64,000 nucleotides of DNA from Carposina sasakii (Eukaryota > Arthropoda > Insecta > Lepidoptera > Carposinidae). Location of the stretch: assembly GCA_014607495.2 (NCBI GenBank), contig CP053163.1, positions 2,584,716-2,648,715 of the forward strand. The letters are read 5' to 3'. Below the pieces are notes generated by a model. That model had not been told where the DNA came from. It searched no databases and saw only the letters and a program-made list of their open reading frames with translations. Positions 19,272-32,123 of the stretch are shown piece by piece (positions within the stretch are counted from its first letter, which is position 1; every line of letters begins with the position of its first letter). The position numbers and the translations under genes are program-made.

Positions 19272-22200
19272 TCATGATGGACTTCGGCCGTTCGGCCTCC
19301 GCGTAAGGTGGGCCTCATAGTGGACGTTTCTCTTAGTCCGCGAGAAGAACCCAGCATTGCACCCAGCGACAGCGCAGCGATGCAACGAATTCGCGTGCAC
19401 ATTCTCACAATGCATCTTCAAGGTTGCCAGGTCTTTGAAACACTCTCTGCAGCCCCGGCATGGGTATGTGCCATCTTTGTTGGCACGTGGTGCCTCGTCT
19501 TCGACGCAATAGTTCAGTTTTCGCGACATAGGTGGAGAGAATTGATTTTGACAACCAAACGCGTTTAGTCCTGGAGGGAGAAACGACAGCGGTAATGGCG
19601 GAAAATTTGGCAGCATGCCGAAAGGTGTGAACAGGAAAGGATGTTGCGCAAACATATCGCGATTGTTTAAATACGCCTCGGGTAATTGTAAATGCGGATA
19701 CGGAGAACTAAAAGGCAACTGGGGTGTGAAGTGGTTTTTAGATTTATCGACCTCCTTCATGCGGTAGAACTTGTGTGACTCGACGCAAGGCACGCCGCGA
19801 TCGTCCTCGCTGAACCGTGATAACAGCTCGACTTGTTCTCTCGCTCTCTCTAACGCTCGCGACGGTGATTCATCCCGTATTCTTAGATCTTCTGGAGTTA
19901 GCAGTTTTCTATGCAAACTAGCATTAGCACTGTGTCGGTTTTTACTGTTTTTCGACGAAAATACGATTCTGCACCCTTCAATGTTACACTTGTACATGAG
20001 TTTTAAATGAGAATTTTGGTAATGGGTCTTGAGTATGTGTACATTTTGGAACGATTTGTCACAAACTGTGCATTTGCAGGGGTTTTCTGTGTCTATAGGA
20101 ACATCTGTCATACTAATGAATACTCCATCCTCAAAATGTCCATGTATTTGTCCTTGGACATCATCAGTTGGACAGTCGTAACTTGAAACCGAAGATGAGG
20201 GAGACCTGTCAGAGAAATCTGCAGAATCGTTTATCGAAAGATTGTAAGGAGCTAATATGTTGTGCATCTCATGTTTCTTTGCCACATTAGGAAAATCTCC
20301 TTTAGATAAACTTTCTAATCTTTTGAGAGCATTTTCTGAGGAATATCCATTTGTGTGGTCCATCGATAGCTTTGGTTCTTCTTTGATGGTTTTGTTAACA
20401 TTCGAAAGACTCAAGTTTGTTTCTACTGGTTCTTCTTTGATAGAAGGGGTTTCTTGTTTTACTGTAACTTTCTCATGAATGGATTCCTCTTTGTCGTCAT
20501 TTTCTTCTCTTTTTACACGTTTCAAATCTAAAACTACATCCTCATGTGCGTTGTCATTAATATAGTTATTAGATCGTGTGGGGTTCATATTTTTACGTTT
20601 CCTTTTCATTACATCTGGACTTGCAGTTTCTTCTTTCCTATCATCTACACATTCATTATTTTCACTAACGGGACTTCGATGATCACTTCGCTGATCATAT
20701 TCGTTTTCAGAGTCTTCAACTGATCCCATAGATTTATTAATGTTTGAATAGTAATCACTGGTATCCACATGATCTCCGTCGTCATCATCATCGTCGCCAG
20801 CTACAACAACTATACCATCATCCTCATCTGATTCACCCTGGCCATCTTGGTCCTTATTGTCTGATTCAATTTCGTTTCTTGATATACCGTGATGATTCAT
20901 TTGTGAGCCCATATTATGATTTTTGTAATCATTAAACTGCCTCATATTGTGTGATGGATTTAGAAGAGGGTATGAACCAAACGGATGCATTGGATTCATA
21001 ACAGGGGGCATACCTAATCCAGCTGCATGAGGAGGTATCAATACTGGGTGTAACTGAGCGCTTCGGCCATCATGTGGAGAAATTTTCCTTCTTAAATGGG
21101 GCGAATGCAACTTTGGGTTTGGGTTAGCACTATGTCTGTTTCTAGACCGCCTTGAACTGAACATCATGCTACAGCCTTCAACAGTACATTTATGCATTTC
21201 TCGGAGATGTACAGCTGAGAAATGAATTTTCAGAGCACCTTTATCGCAAAAAGTTTTGAGGCACACATTGCACTGTACTCTTTTCTTCCCGGTAGCTGGG
21301 TTAATGAAGTGAGTTCCCAAATTTAAAGGAATCTGAGAGGCACCCCACTGTCTCTTTGGCGGACTTAAGCATTTCCCAAGCATCATGCTCCTAGAATTTT
21401 GTGCTGCTTCATTGTAGGCATCTTTGCTTAGGTTGAGAATATTTTCATCTTCAGATCTTCTATCAATAGACCTTCCCCTGGTAGACATAGAGTTTGGCTT
21501 ATTGTCTAAATTTTCTACAGGTTTTGAAGACATCTGTGGTAAAAGTGCTTGTAATGATGCTAAACCCATTGGGTTCTGGCTGAGAGCGGCAACCATTGCT
21601 GCAGGGTGGCTGAATGTTGATGGGATCGAAATAGGAGGTATTGGCAAATTTCCGGGTAATGGGAAATTAAACAGTTGACTTCTCACTAAATCCATTGCTT
21701 TTTCTGCGGAGCTCGCATCATAGTTGAACTTTCTGGGTTCATCTTTATCGTCATGTTCGTTGACTTTATTTTTGCGAAAATCAAAAGGTTGCATATTCTG
21801 CAAGTGGTTTAAAGGCGACGAGTTTATAGGACTTGTGGTTGATAGAGGGCTAGATGAGGTAGAAAGGCGTACACTGTGATTAGGAGATGCCTCCGAAGGA
21901 GAAGCTCTGTGATGAGGAGTGCTGGTTACTGGTGAGCATCTGTTAGGCGACAGAGCTTCCTTTTTCACCTCTAAATTAGCTTCATTTGCCAACCGTTTAC
22001 TTTCTCGCTCGTGGATGTTTCTCATTTCTTCGTAATGCTTAGCTTCCATGAGTTGTTGGAAATTCTTAATAGATTCTTCATTAGTATTTAAGCCGGAATA
22101 ATCCATAAGCTTTCTAAGTTCAGCCTGAAGCTTGTAGCGTTCAAGCATTCTTAGGTCGGGTAATTCTGGGCGCCTTTCTTTTTCATCGTTGCTACCTCCA

Positions 22201-22346
22201 GGAGGGGAGGGGAGGCCGTTCTTCTTGTAGATTGGTAGGAGTGAGGTCTTGTGCAAAGCCCTCGCTTCTTGAAGCTTGAGGATCTGCTGCAGAGCTTTGT
22301 TGTGCTCCGGGCCACTCCATCGTTCCGCACCACTTGACTGCGATTC
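19272..22346 (-). CDS. disco: disco/basonuclin-family C2H2 zinc-finger transcription factor, large 3' exon
   Basis: This exon encodes residues 4-1027 of a nuclear DNA-binding protein. Three zinc-finger pairs are visible at about residues 362-417, 762-815 and 966-1016. Each has a C-x2-C-x12-H-x4-H finger followed by a C-x4-C-x12-H finger. The first pair, preceded by [13 protein letters not shown] and followed by [11 protein letters not shown], closely matches Drosophila disconnected. Drosophila disco keeps one such pair, while vertebrate basonuclins have three. Other parts are a helical N-terminal segment (about 68-88), Ser/Pro-rich linkers, an acidic run with DDDDDD (about 500-535), a KRKRK basic cluster, and four psi-K-x-E sumoylation-type sites at about 614-660. 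Family roles include head/appendage and neural patterning. The exon begins after TTTGTTACAG, with a CTAAC branch-like site 20-24 nt upstream (22368-22372); a start codon is therefore elsewhere. The orthology class (disco, disco-r or single ancestral gene) cannot be settled by eye. Confidence 0.93.
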   Translation of the reverse strand, partial: ESQSSGAERWSGPEHNKALQQILKLQEARALHKTSLLPIYKKNGLPSPPGGSNDEKERRPELPDLRMLERYKLQAELRKLMDYSGLNTNEESIKNFQQLMEAKHYEEMRNIHERESKRLANEANLEVKKEALSPNRCSPVTSTPHHRASPSEASPNHSVRLSTSSSPLSTTSPINSSPLNHLQNMQPFDFRKNKVNEHDDKDEPRKFNYDASSAEKAMDLVRSQLFNFPLPGNLPIPPISIPSTFSHPAAMVAALSQNPMGLASLQALLPQMSSKPVENLDNKPNSMSTRGRSIDRRSEDENILNLSKDAYNEAAQNSRSMMLGKCLSPPKRQWGASQIPLNLGTHFINPATGKKRVQCNVCLKTFCDKGALKIHFSAVHLREMHKCTVEGCSMMFSSRRSRNRHSANPNPKLHSPHLRRKISPHDGRSAQLHPVLIPPHAAGLGMPPVMNPMHPFGSYPLLNPSHNMRQFNDYKNHNMGSQMNHHGISRNEIESDNKDQDGQGESDEDDGIVVVAGDDDDDDGDHVDTSDYYSNINKSMGSVEDSENEYDQRSDHRSPVSENNECVDDRKEETASPDVMKRKRKNMNPTRSNNYINDNAHEDVVLDLKRVKREENDDKEESIHEKVTVKQETPSIKEEPVETNLSLSNVNKTIKEEPKLSMDHTNGYSSENALKRLESLSKGDFPNVAKKHEMHNILAPYNLSINDSADFSDRSPSSSVSSYDCPTDDVQGQIHGHFEDGVFISMTDVPIDTENPCKCTVCDKSFQNVHILKTHYQNSHLKLMYKCNIEGCRIVFSSKNSKNRHSANASLHRKLLTPEDLRIRDESPSRALERAREQVELLSRFSEDDRGVPCVESHKFYRMKEVDKSKNHFTPQLPFSSPYPHLQLPEAYLNNRDMFAQHPFLFTPFGMLPNFPPLPLSFLPPGLNAFGCQNQFSPPMSRKLNYCVEDEAPRANKDGTYPCRGCRECFKDLATLKMHCENVHANSLHRCAVAGCNAGFFSRTKRNVHYEAHLTRRPNGRSPS

Positions 22347-22359
22347 CTGTAACAAAGAG

Positions 22360-24238
22360 AGTATGTGGTTAGGTTTTGGAAATTGTAGGAAATTAAATGT
22401 TTATATAGTACTTTAGTACCAACAATAAAAAGTCTAGTAAGATAAAAGATAAAATTTATTTTCTAGTTGTAATGACTAGAAGGTATTTAAATATAAGTAT
22501 AACCCTTTTATAAACTTTAATTAAGCTCGCTGTACCAACGTTCAGCTGCAATTTTGTTCTATCACTTAAAAACCTAGCTAAAAGGCAAGTAGCATTATTG
22601 ATATTAATCACCGGGTTATAGAAGGCTTGTCAACTGTAATTCACGACAGTATAATTGAAATCCCTTCAAAATGATATAACTGTCAACCGTTTTTCGTTCG
22701 AGAATCTGACGTCTGTTTCGCTTCAAACTCTTGTAAAAGTTTAATAACGTCCATACAATGTAGCAAATTGGCTGATTTATGAATTTATAACCTTTTATAA
22801 TACACCCAATCTGATACGCAGCAAACATCTCATTACAAAACAGCTCCATTTAAAGGACACGGCTAATCATAAAAGATTATTGAGTCTAGAATAAGTCCTA
22901 AACACGGGTTATTCAAATGCCTCTTCAAAATAACTATCAGTTCCACACAAAACCACACCTTGCGTTTCCAAAGGCTAATATCAAATTAATTCCGAGAATG
23001 GAGAGCAATTGGGGTAAAATTGTGTAAAATGACGGCTTCGACTCGAGTCGAGAATAGAAAAGTGGTTTGTGTCGCGTGTTTCGACCGATTTAATCCGAAA
23101 ACTAAATTACTATTCATTTGGTAAGCATTCGGGGCCGGCTCGTCGACAAACTTAAACTCGGCTTAATTTAACCTCTTGTCTATACCGCCGCTAATGTTTT
23201 GTGAACGGACGAAGGTATTAACCTGTTGAAAAAGTTATCATTATGTTGTAAAATTAAATTGTAGTAACAGATTGAGAGGATTACGTGCTGTATGTACGCA
23301 TTTTTTTATTTGGTCTCTTCATTTTATTACTTAAATTGCATGTACGTAACATATTATGAGACATGCGTTTTTAATAACACTTTTAGTTGGCAACCTAATT
23401 ACTAAGTTGCAACAAAAAATTGTAAGACTTGACAAACTTTTTAAAATTATGTAAGTAATCGGGTAATACTTTGTTTCGTAATAACTGTAATGTACTATTA
23501 AGATTATGTATTGTAAATTAATTTGGCCCTATATTACAACTTTTTGCCAAATAACTACTCAGATAAATATTGGTATAAATAAATAAATACACAATTACAG
23601 ACAATTATCCTGTCAAAATAATAGCAACACTGATCCTTATAACATACCGTGGCCGACCGATTGTCGCCTGCCCGAATCGTTTGTCACTCGATTATAGCGT
23701 GTAACCGTCGGGGTTGCCATATCATTACCGTTCCCGAATTCCGGGGAAAATTAAATCGTCATTTACCCTCGCCGTCGAGGGCAATTTTATTTAAAGCCAC
23801 GCAATTATTTGTAATGCCTTTTCTAATGCCACAAAACGGATAAACACGGGATAATACAATGTCGTTTAAGAAAAATATACGTCTCCGGGAGCAAATTATA
23901 GAGCGTTTTTAAAGCAATTTAAGTTGAAAACGAGTGAATATTGTGACCGTTTTTGTTTTACTTTAAAATGTAGAGTTGAAGATGGTTTTTATATGAAATT
24001 CTTTGAAATTGGCTACTTTTTTTCAAAACTATCATCTGGAGCTTTATTATTATCTTAACAGGATTGTTTTAATTGTGGAAACAAGACAACGCTTCTAGAA
24101 GGGTTAAAAACTGAAAATACTTTAAATCCTCATGGTAACTCTCTTACATCTTTCCCCATTCTGCTAACCTTGACTCTGAGATCTCCTTTATGATAATATA
24201 GTTCTGACTATCCCATTTTGGGAACACAATCGTATATA
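22360..24238. promoter_or_regulatory. Unique intron block; CpG-rich core 23640-23830
   Basis: No repeat was found over ~1.9 kb. The core has unusually many CpG (ACCGATTGTCGCC, CACTCGATTATAGCG, CCGTCGAGGG) in an otherwise AT-rich intron. Being repeat-free next to the exon of a patterning gene makes it a candidate enhancer, by inference only. Confidence 0.25.
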
Positions 24239-24498
24239 CAGGGTGCAACAAAAAGGGTATGTTAAGCGAAAAGCTATGTAAATAGCCCACTATAGCGAAC
24301 CTATCCACAAAATTTGAGACCCGAAATCACAAATTTATTTTTCCCGATAGTATGGAGAATTTTTAAATATCTCAGAAATTTTCATACAATCTTGAAAAAT
24401 AAAAATGTGATTTCGAGTCTCAAATTTTGTAGATAGGTTCTCTATAGTGGGCTATTTACATAGCTTTTCGCTTAACATACCCTTTTTGTTACACTCTG
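24239..24498. mobile_element. 260-bp foldback MITE, CAGGGTG family (copy 1)
   Basis: CAGGGTGCAACAAAAAGGG to its complement, with TA on each side. The element is almost one long palindrome: arms of ~100 bp (TATGTTAAGCGAAAAGCTA, then ATAGCCCACTATAG) flank a short AT centre. Copies at 28721-28980 and 36047-36305 are the same length. Confidence 0.85.
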
Positions 24499-24514
24499 TA
24501 TATACCTGTGCATA

Positions 24515-24534
24515 CCTAACCTAACCTAACCTAA
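24515..24534. repeat. Short interstitial telomeric tract (CCTAA)4
   Basis: Four perfect CCTAA units, the insect telomere repeat, stand between two MITEs. The tract is too short to prove telomeric origin. Confidence 0.6.
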
Positions 24535-24541
24535 TTATATA

Positions 24542-24830
24542 CAGGTCATGATGATATATGATCATCACGATCATTTTTCTCCATGGAAGCATACCTGTGA
24601 AGTGTCTGGTTCCCAAGATATTAGGGTCAAAATCTGAGTAAATATACTGCGTTTTTCTACATAAATGCACATAGTCGCGCGTAGCAAGACAGATTGGACA
24701 CTATAAATTTCGGCCGATCAAGTTTTTTTTTATTTAAATCATTTCCCAGCATTTTTTTTGCATAAACTTACTTTATTTGATGTATAGAGTACGTACCCTT
24801 CGTTAAGGGTGGCAACGAAAAAACATCCTG
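24542..24830 (+). mobile_element. MITE, CAGGATGATTTTTGG family (copy 3, shortened)
   Basis: 289 bp with TA flanks. Relative to the 4.8-kb copy it has lost part of the left end and ~50 bp in the middle (after GCGCGTAGCA). Confidence 0.75.
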
Positions 24831-26466
24831 TATATGCATATAAGCCATTGCATATTTAACTTCCCTCATGATTTTACATTCAGGTATAACTTGAATATAG
24901 ACAGACGTAGTGTTTAGCCAATGTAACATATCGGTAGGCATCGATATTCATTGTCGCAATACTCCCATGCATGAAAATGAAGGCTTCCTATTGAAGCAAC
25001 AGTGTCAGTGACGAACCTTTATCGATTCGATAGAGAGATTAGGTTACTTTGTCTAAGGAGGATACTCCAATAATTTCAAAATTAACGTTGGGGGTAAAAA
25101 AAATAAGTCAATTTACCGTAACTGTGGGAAAATATCAGAGTAATTGTCAACACAAGACAAAAAAGTACGCCAAAAATTTGACTCATGTCCAGTCAGAGGT
25201 CACTGACCGGCGCTAAATGTGCACTCCTGTCGCCATTATTACCTCTCATTAAAGTTCATTTCTGCGTGGCTTATGAGAAGATAATTTGGTAAGCTGACCC
25301 ACGCCTACTGGATGTAAAGCACAAGAACATATTTCGCGGCATTTTTCTTGGCGCCGCAGGTGGTATAATCAGCTTTATGTCAATGGGGTTGAGTTTAAAA
25401 TTCGTTGGCAGGTTTTTTTATGGCCATTTTGAGACGAGTCTTTTCCCGTGGCTCTTGTCGTGACAGGCCATATTGTTCAGTCATAATACACGGTGTGTGT
25501 GAACAGGTTTCTGTATGCTCTGTCTCAAACCAACTTGGTTGGATTATCAACATAATGTCACCGACCGTATTTAAATCGAGTAAAAAATTTCCTCTCTATC
25601 CGTTAGCAGCGTGTGACAAAATCGAAATAAAGTACATTCTGCTCAAATTTGTTTGGAATTGTGATTACTCCATTTTGTAACGTACGAGTATTACCGTTTT
25701 GAGCAATTACTCTCAAGAAAAAGCATTTTAAATACGAACAAGGTCTTAATTACCGCGAATTATAATTAGATGACATAAATAACTAACTAAATTACATTAA
25801 GCTACGTAAATAAACTGCTTAGCTATTACATAGGTGAACACACGGCTGTGTTTCTGAAATAGGGTAGGTAGAACCATAGAGGGATTCCTGTATGTTAGAA
25901 CTACAGTATCATAAAGGAGATCTCACGTTTACACTGAGAACAGAGGTAAGTAAATGATCTGTGATCTTTTACATCTGGCCGCGTCTATGCTAAATGTATA
26001 CGAAATTCCGTGTATGATCTCCCTCGTGAGTCTGCAGCTCTGCCTACCCCGCTCTTTGAATACGTGTATATTTGTTAGATGGAGTCTAAGGTCTATGTAC
26101 CTACGTACGTACCTACAAAGACAATAACCTAGTAGGTAGACACTATACTCATAAGAGGACAAACCAAAAGATTAGCACTCGCTCAAAAACAAACAAAAAT
26201 CACTAAACAAACACGCATGAAACAGAACAATATGTGTTGAAACGTATCATTAAAGCTATCAGTATGTCGACATGATACGATAAGTATCAATATTTGTCAT
26301 TCGTTTAACAATAGTACATCATAGTGTGGGTGGCCGATCTATTAATTGAATTAACGTCAATACTGGTATGAATCATGCAGAGAAAGCGGTTTTGGTACTT
26401 GATTTAGGGACTTAAGAACAATAATGTTGATTAAAAGTGTAACAAAATAGTTGTTTTTCACGTTTA
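24831..26466. other. Intron sequence without recognised features
   Basis: Mostly unique, with no gene. The frame at 25405-25680 shows no known motif. Confidence 0.35.
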
Positions 26467-26736
26467 CATAACATAACATATAATATAATCACGCCTGTAT
26501 CCCTTCGGAGTAGGCAGGGCACCAAGGGCCGATAGAAGCACATGGTGCCACTTCTGACCAATTTTGAGGGTATAGTTGAGATGTACAAGTTCGGTTAGTA
26601 GTGACAGGTGGTCAACCCATCGCTTACAAAACACCAAGACCCTCTTGTCCCTCTACTGACTTGTACAGTATGCCCGGGAAGAGAAGCAGTTGTAGTATTA
26701 TACGTTTTGTTTTCACTCCCAGAGCAGCATAGAAGA
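26467..26736 (-). repeat. SINE-like ATGT-tailed repeat (near full length, inverted)
   Basis: Matches 7357-7615 from the CTATGCTGCTCTGG head (right end here) to the tail, which is AT/TATG-rich (left end). Confidence 0.75.
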
Positions 26737-27944
26737 ATCGCGTTTATTTACTCAAATAGTTATTTAAGTATGTCAAAGATGTAGTAGCCACTCTATGCTT
26801 TCCGTACCTTATTATTCTCCCTCGTTGTGGGATCGTGCTAAAAATTTTTTTTTGTTGATACATTTAAATTAAATTTTTAGCACGTTGCTCCAAATGCCTT
26901 CAAACTTTAAAGCTTCAAAATTAATGATCTCTAAGGGCCAATTATTTGGCCAGTTGTTAACCCTACTATTAGTTAAAAACATTTGTCAGACAATAGTATA
27001 ACAAAGTATTTTGACTAATAGTAGGAAGATTAACTACGGGGCCTTAGTCGTCTTAGGTAGTCTACCGACCACTGCCTCTCAAGCTATAGAAAATCCCGGG
27101 GCGACCTAACAAGAGACTGCCAAAAGTATTATAAAACTAATAGAAATGACAGCATATGAATAACATACCTAACGTATGTGGTAGATACCTTAGAAGAGGT
27201 ATTTGTGCATAAATTGCATAATAATAAAATTGTTTAAAAATAAGTTACGTTTTTATACCCCCATCTCCGTACCTATAATAACAGAGACAGCTAAACGCTA
27301 GCTAAACGTATATGGATGAATCTTGGCCATATTATCGAGAACCCATAATGATATGTCGTCAGGCTCGTAGTAATCTGGATTAGCAGTACGTCGTTATGTT
27401 ATGGTTAATAATTGGATAACACGGGATCAAATGGTCGGCCATTTTTGTTTAACAACTTTAGTATTAATACTTCGTAACCTATATCCCTTTTTGTAAATTA
27501 TACTGTTGGTAACATTTAGGAGGCCTTTCTACCAGAGATGTGTTATGCTACGTTGTTATAAATGCGTTTGATATGAACCAATCAGATTAATTGATATCAT
27601 GGACCTATGATTATGATTGGTGGATATCACACTCATCTACGTAACTAACACTGTTTAAACCAATCACGGTTTAAGAAGTTCGGCGGATTATTCACGATCT
27701 AAATAAAAATCTATGAAACGGTGTAAAAATTGCGAAGATGCTAGCGCTGCGGTAAACGGACCTCTTATTTTCCGATGAGTTTAGAAATCAAGAAATCGAT
27801 GGCAAAGGCAACCTCACTTTTAATGTTGAAAATGTGATATGGCTTACGAGACTTAACTTTGTCCTAAAAATAGGGTATGACGAGGTACACTACTAGCTAA
27901 CAAAATAGTATCTCACTGTCTAAATTGGCATCACACTCATAATA
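26737..27944. other. Intron sequence without recognised features
   Basis: AT-rich; no gene or repeat match. Confidence 0.35.
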
Positions 27945-28081
27945 TGAGCGATTCTGAACGTCACACTTAAAACTAAAGGTACAATTAGTCCCTTTCCTTC
28001 TCAGTCGTTTATGTTAAGAATGGAGAGGGACAGAATGACTAAGTTTAAGTTTACTTTTAAGTGTGACTGTCAGAATCGACC
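27945..28081. mobile_element. GTCGATTCTG MITE (copy 1)
   Basis: ~135 bp. Ends read GCGATTCTG..GTCACACTT and the complement AAGTGTGACTGTCAGAATCG. Other copies lie at 45995-46126 and 48123-48246. Confidence 0.7.
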
Positions 28082-28379
28082 ATAGTAACACATCAAACCA
28101 ACAAACCTTATAACCATCTTCCCACCAACGCTTTATGAATAGCGAGAGTTTCTGCAAATGATCCTGGCCGACCTCCTGATTAGAAGCATCCATCACGACA
28201 ATCACTTTAAATTTACTCAAGAAACCAACGACTCAAAATATGTAAAAGTAGCACTCATAGTTAACTTAATGTACAAAATTGCCAAAATAGGACTAAAACA
28301 CAGATCAATATAGTTTAGAACTGGCACTCAGGAGTCACTTTTAAATGAAAATTAGTAACATGACAAACACAGATCAACA

Positions 28380-28560
28380 ATGTTTACAACTGGCACTTAG
28401 CACAAGACTGTTTTAAGCCGACGACACTTGACTCGATATTCGGACTTGTTTATCCTTAGACGCCGAAAGTGACACTAATCCTGTCATATGAGGGATAACA
28501 CCTCAAAGGCGCCGACAGGGCGGGGGTGAAACCGACCCCATGACCGATAAGACAATAGGT
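28380..28560. promoter_or_regulatory. Unique CpG-rich intron block with CTGTCGGCGCCTTTG site
   Basis: GGCGCCGACAG at 28508-28518 recurs inverted at 30282 in another unique block. No repeat explains it. Candidate regulatory block, by inference. Confidence 0.22.
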
Positions 28561-28720
28561 AAGAAGGTATGCATTACCTGACTACCTGAAGTGAATTACT
28601 AAAGCGCTTGCTATGTGGGAAAGAGGTAGGTAGCTTGGTTTTTAGCATTTTTGCATTATACTTTTTGTGTCTGTATGTTTTTGAATAAGTAAGTTTTAAC
28701 AGGATTATAATGTGTTTATA

Positions 28721-28980
28721 CAAGGTGGAACAAAAAGGGTATGTTAAGCGAAAAGCTATGTAAATAGCCCACTATAGAGTACCTATCCACAAAATTTGAG
28801 ACCCGAAATCACATGTTAATTTTTCCCGATAGTATGGAGAATTTTTAAATATCTCAGGAATTTTCATACAATCTTGAAAATTAAAAATGTGAATTCGAGT
28901 CTCAAATTTTGGGAATAGGTTCTCTATAGTGGGCTATTTATACAGCTTTTCGCTTAACATACCCTTTCTGTTACACCCTG
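28721..28980. mobile_element. 260-bp foldback MITE, CAGGGTG family (copy 2)
   Basis: Same length and structure as 24239-24498, with TA flanks and a slightly mutated left end (CAAGGTG). Confidence 0.85.
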
Positions 28981-29103
28981 TATATAGCAGGGTTTATAAT
29001 GTGAAACTTATTATGCTAAAATGTCAGCTATAAGATATTAATTAGTTAATTAGTATTCTTTAGTTTAATACGCCTGAATATGAAATATGGACATTTTTAT
29101 AGG

Positions 29104-29281
29104 ACGATGATGATAATCTCCGACCGTATTTCGGTCAAGGCGACCAATCTCTGCGGGGATTGGCCAGGTACGCAGGAGATATTATAGTGCACAAGTGTGT
29201 GCGCAAACGCAGATGCACTCTCTATTCCCTCACTCTCATAGTCCGATGGGACGGAAAACCGATACGACCGGAGAGAGATTT
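29104..29281 (-). mobile_element. 5'-truncated copy of the 13.2-kb SINE
   Basis: Matches the body and ATCATC tail of 13216-13538 but stops at CTCTCTCCGGTCG and lacks the tRNA head. Confidence 0.8.
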
Positions 29282-29389
29282 TATAGGATAATACATATTA
29301 CTATTGATAATGCTAATAACCAATAGTTTGTAATAAAATAGAACTTTATAGGTTAATAATGAAATACGATAATTTAAAAATATTTAAAA

Positions 29390-29610
29390 TAGTGGACGCC
29401 CGCGACTCCGCCCGCGTGGACTACAGAAAAAAACAAAATATCGAAATTATCCGGGATAAAAACATTTTCCCGGGATAAAAAGTAGCCTATATGTTAAGTG
29501 GGACCTGTCACAATATATTCCTGAAAACTGAATCGAAATCGGCTCAGCCGTTTCTGAGATTAGCGTGCACAAACGCACATACAAACAGACAAACCGACAA
29601 AAATATCAAA
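29390..29610 (-). mobile_element. Truncated Helitron-like element
   Basis: Minus-strand 3' part of the 330-bp family at 32124, 46625 and 54640: it carries TTATCCCGGGAAAATG and GGAGTCGCGGGCGTCCACTA, ending close to the CTAG terminus. The 5' part is lost. Confidence 0.7.
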
Positions 29611-30257
29611 AATTTTGAATCAGCAATAAGCCGTAGTTTTTTGAACTTCCGTACTCTGCTAACTACTTCTTGTATATGTGCTCGGAAAGAAAGGGATTGT
29701 GATTCGTTTTGATTTAATTTCAATGTCATATTTTTAAGCTCTTCATGCGAATTCTGGTAAATAAACATAGATGAGTAAAATGATATAGTGACATTGAAAT
29801 CAGAGTCATCGAATTTGTGTTAGGTATGGGAGCAAGGATTAGTATATTTACCAGTAATTTATTTTACTATATTTCTTATTCTTTATTGTGCACCATAAAA
29901 TTTAAACAAGTTAAAAAATACAAAGGCATGCTTATCTTTAAAAGAGATTCCTTCCAACAAACCAGTCAGGGAAAGGAAATAAACAAGAGAGACCTCATTA
30001 GGAGTTGCAGAGTTAAATAATGCGTTTAATGGCCCGGGTAAACCATATAATTTAACCTCTTGGTAACATATATTATATATTATGCCTGTCTACATCCAAG
30101 CCTTTTGTTATCAATAAAAACCATGTGCATAAACAATACGCCAGACAAACTTCTGCGTATTGCACAGAAAAACACCTATGTTCACCAAAAACTTGCAAAA
30201 TTCGACACAAAGGGTAACTTTTTACTGCATATTTTAAACAAAACAGTGGTCAGTAGT

Positions 30258-31884
30258 TTATTGTGGGGTTGCTTGATGTAGCTGTCGGCGCCTTTGAAGT
30301 CTTTTGACATGAGATAACAAATAAAAATGGCGTCGTCGCGGACAAAAAAGGTCGTTTACCGATAATGTGGATGAATTGTTAAGGTCATACATACTAGTGT
30401 ACCACCGTGTGTTTACGTGGAAGGACCGGTGATCGTTTTGTGGGAATTCGATTGTTTTTTGTTTTGAAAAGGTCAAAGGAAAGGGACAATGCGGGGTCGT
30501 GTCATGCATTGTTGCGAATATGGGCTGTGCTAAATGTCGTGTCGTGTGGTGAAAAATACCATGTGGGCGGAAAGTTACTTACTTATAAAAAAATAATGTA
30601 GGTATGTACACTAATAAAACTGATCTTGGCAATTACCTAAGTAATTTTTGCATATTAGTATCGAAAAAAAAATCAATTTCATATGTGACACATAGATGTT
30701 CTAATTTTTTAATTCAAAGAACGTAAAGGCTCCTACACGGACTAAGAATTAAAATACTTAGCAGTACCTAGAAGTTTAGAACTAGGCACAAAATTATGTA
30801 ATCTTGCCAATACAAACTAAACTTGCAGATAGGGCTATGAAATGTAGAGTCTCGGATAATTAGGTAAGTAAGTCTAATATGAAAAAGGATGTACTTACAG
30901 TACTTAATCTAGGTAAAAGGCAAGCTCTTCAGTTTTATTAGTATCTAAGTATTGTATAATAAAATAATCCAGATTGAATATAAATAGAGAAAACACAGGC
31001 AAGCATATTATATTACCCCGCCCCAGATCATTCTTAGCCACCATATTTCAGGCAACGGAATCTAAGTAGCCAAACTGCCTTTCTAAGTACAGTCGCTGCC
31101 ATAAATTGAATAACGCGAGCTCAAAATCCAAGCTTCTATCACTCGACTCATCACTTACCCTGCCAAGCCACATCAGATACCGGCCCCGGCTGTACGCCCG
31201 CGGCCCGTACGTTTTGCACCTAATAATTTTGCGAGGCAATTATAATTTTGCCTCACGATTATAATTTTATAATTTTCCGCGGCGTTTGTGAGTTATGCGA
31301 CGATGTTATCGCTGGGCGGTGCGGTGTCATTGCGGTGAGCAATTGGTTTGTTGATTGATTGATGCGTTTAGTATTTTGAAGGTGACTGTACGTACATACT
31401 TATATGCTCTGTTCTGCCTACACATGTTCCGCTTTCGTTTAGTTTAACTAAAGGTATTAATTCTATGTTATAATGGTGAATGTGGTGGTTGTTTCTCATA
31501 TAAGTAGGTACTCTATATTCCTATATGTTATCTTCGTAATGCTTTAGCCAAAAGCATTACCGAAAGCTATCGTGATTGGTGTGGTGCTGTGGAAACATCG
31601 ATTGATGTAACGGGCCCGAGTTACGAGTAATGCGTAGAAATTAAGTGCTCGGGTTTAAAATATATTCTAATTATTATGCTTAAAAAGTAGGAAAATAAAC
31701 AGAAACCCTAGAAAAGGGTACTGAATACCTATAACTTTAGGCAGACAAGTCTACCTAGCTAACCCCGTGACCCTTATCGAACTCAAAGCTAAATACTAAA
31801 TGAGGTAATAAACCGGTTATCTAGTTAGTTTTCATTGACTGACGGTGAGATTCACGCAGTTTATAGTGATTCTGTCCAGGGTCC
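30258..31884. promoter_or_regulatory. Unique intron block
   Basis: Repeat-free. 30280-30560 is relatively CpG-rich and has the inverted partner of the 28.5-kb site (30282-30300); 31040-31330 has a further GC-rich patch. No coding frame is convincing. Confidence 0.22.
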
Positions 31885-32123
31885 AGCTCAAGTAGCATGA
31901 CCTGAGAAACACGAAATGATAAACCGATTTATCGACATTTAGCCTGTCTAAATACGATAAATCTAGCCACCATGTTGAATTTTGTATAGAGGCGATACGA
32001 TATCCATGATGCGTGGTTATGCTAGGGGGGCTGGTTCGAATCCTAGAGCTGAAATACTATAAATATCGACGATTCCGAGTCTTGGCTAATTGGATAATCC
32101 TAAGTGACCCAACTACTATGTAT

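Noticed and set aside
19308..21678. Several plus-strand ORFs opposite the disco exon
   Set aside because: They are antisense shadows of a long coding exon, without motifs of their own.
22347..22355. Apparent start of the long ORF nine bases beyond the exon
   Set aside because: The codon there is TTG within intron sequence; TTTGTTACAG marks a splice acceptor, so the exon begins at 22346.
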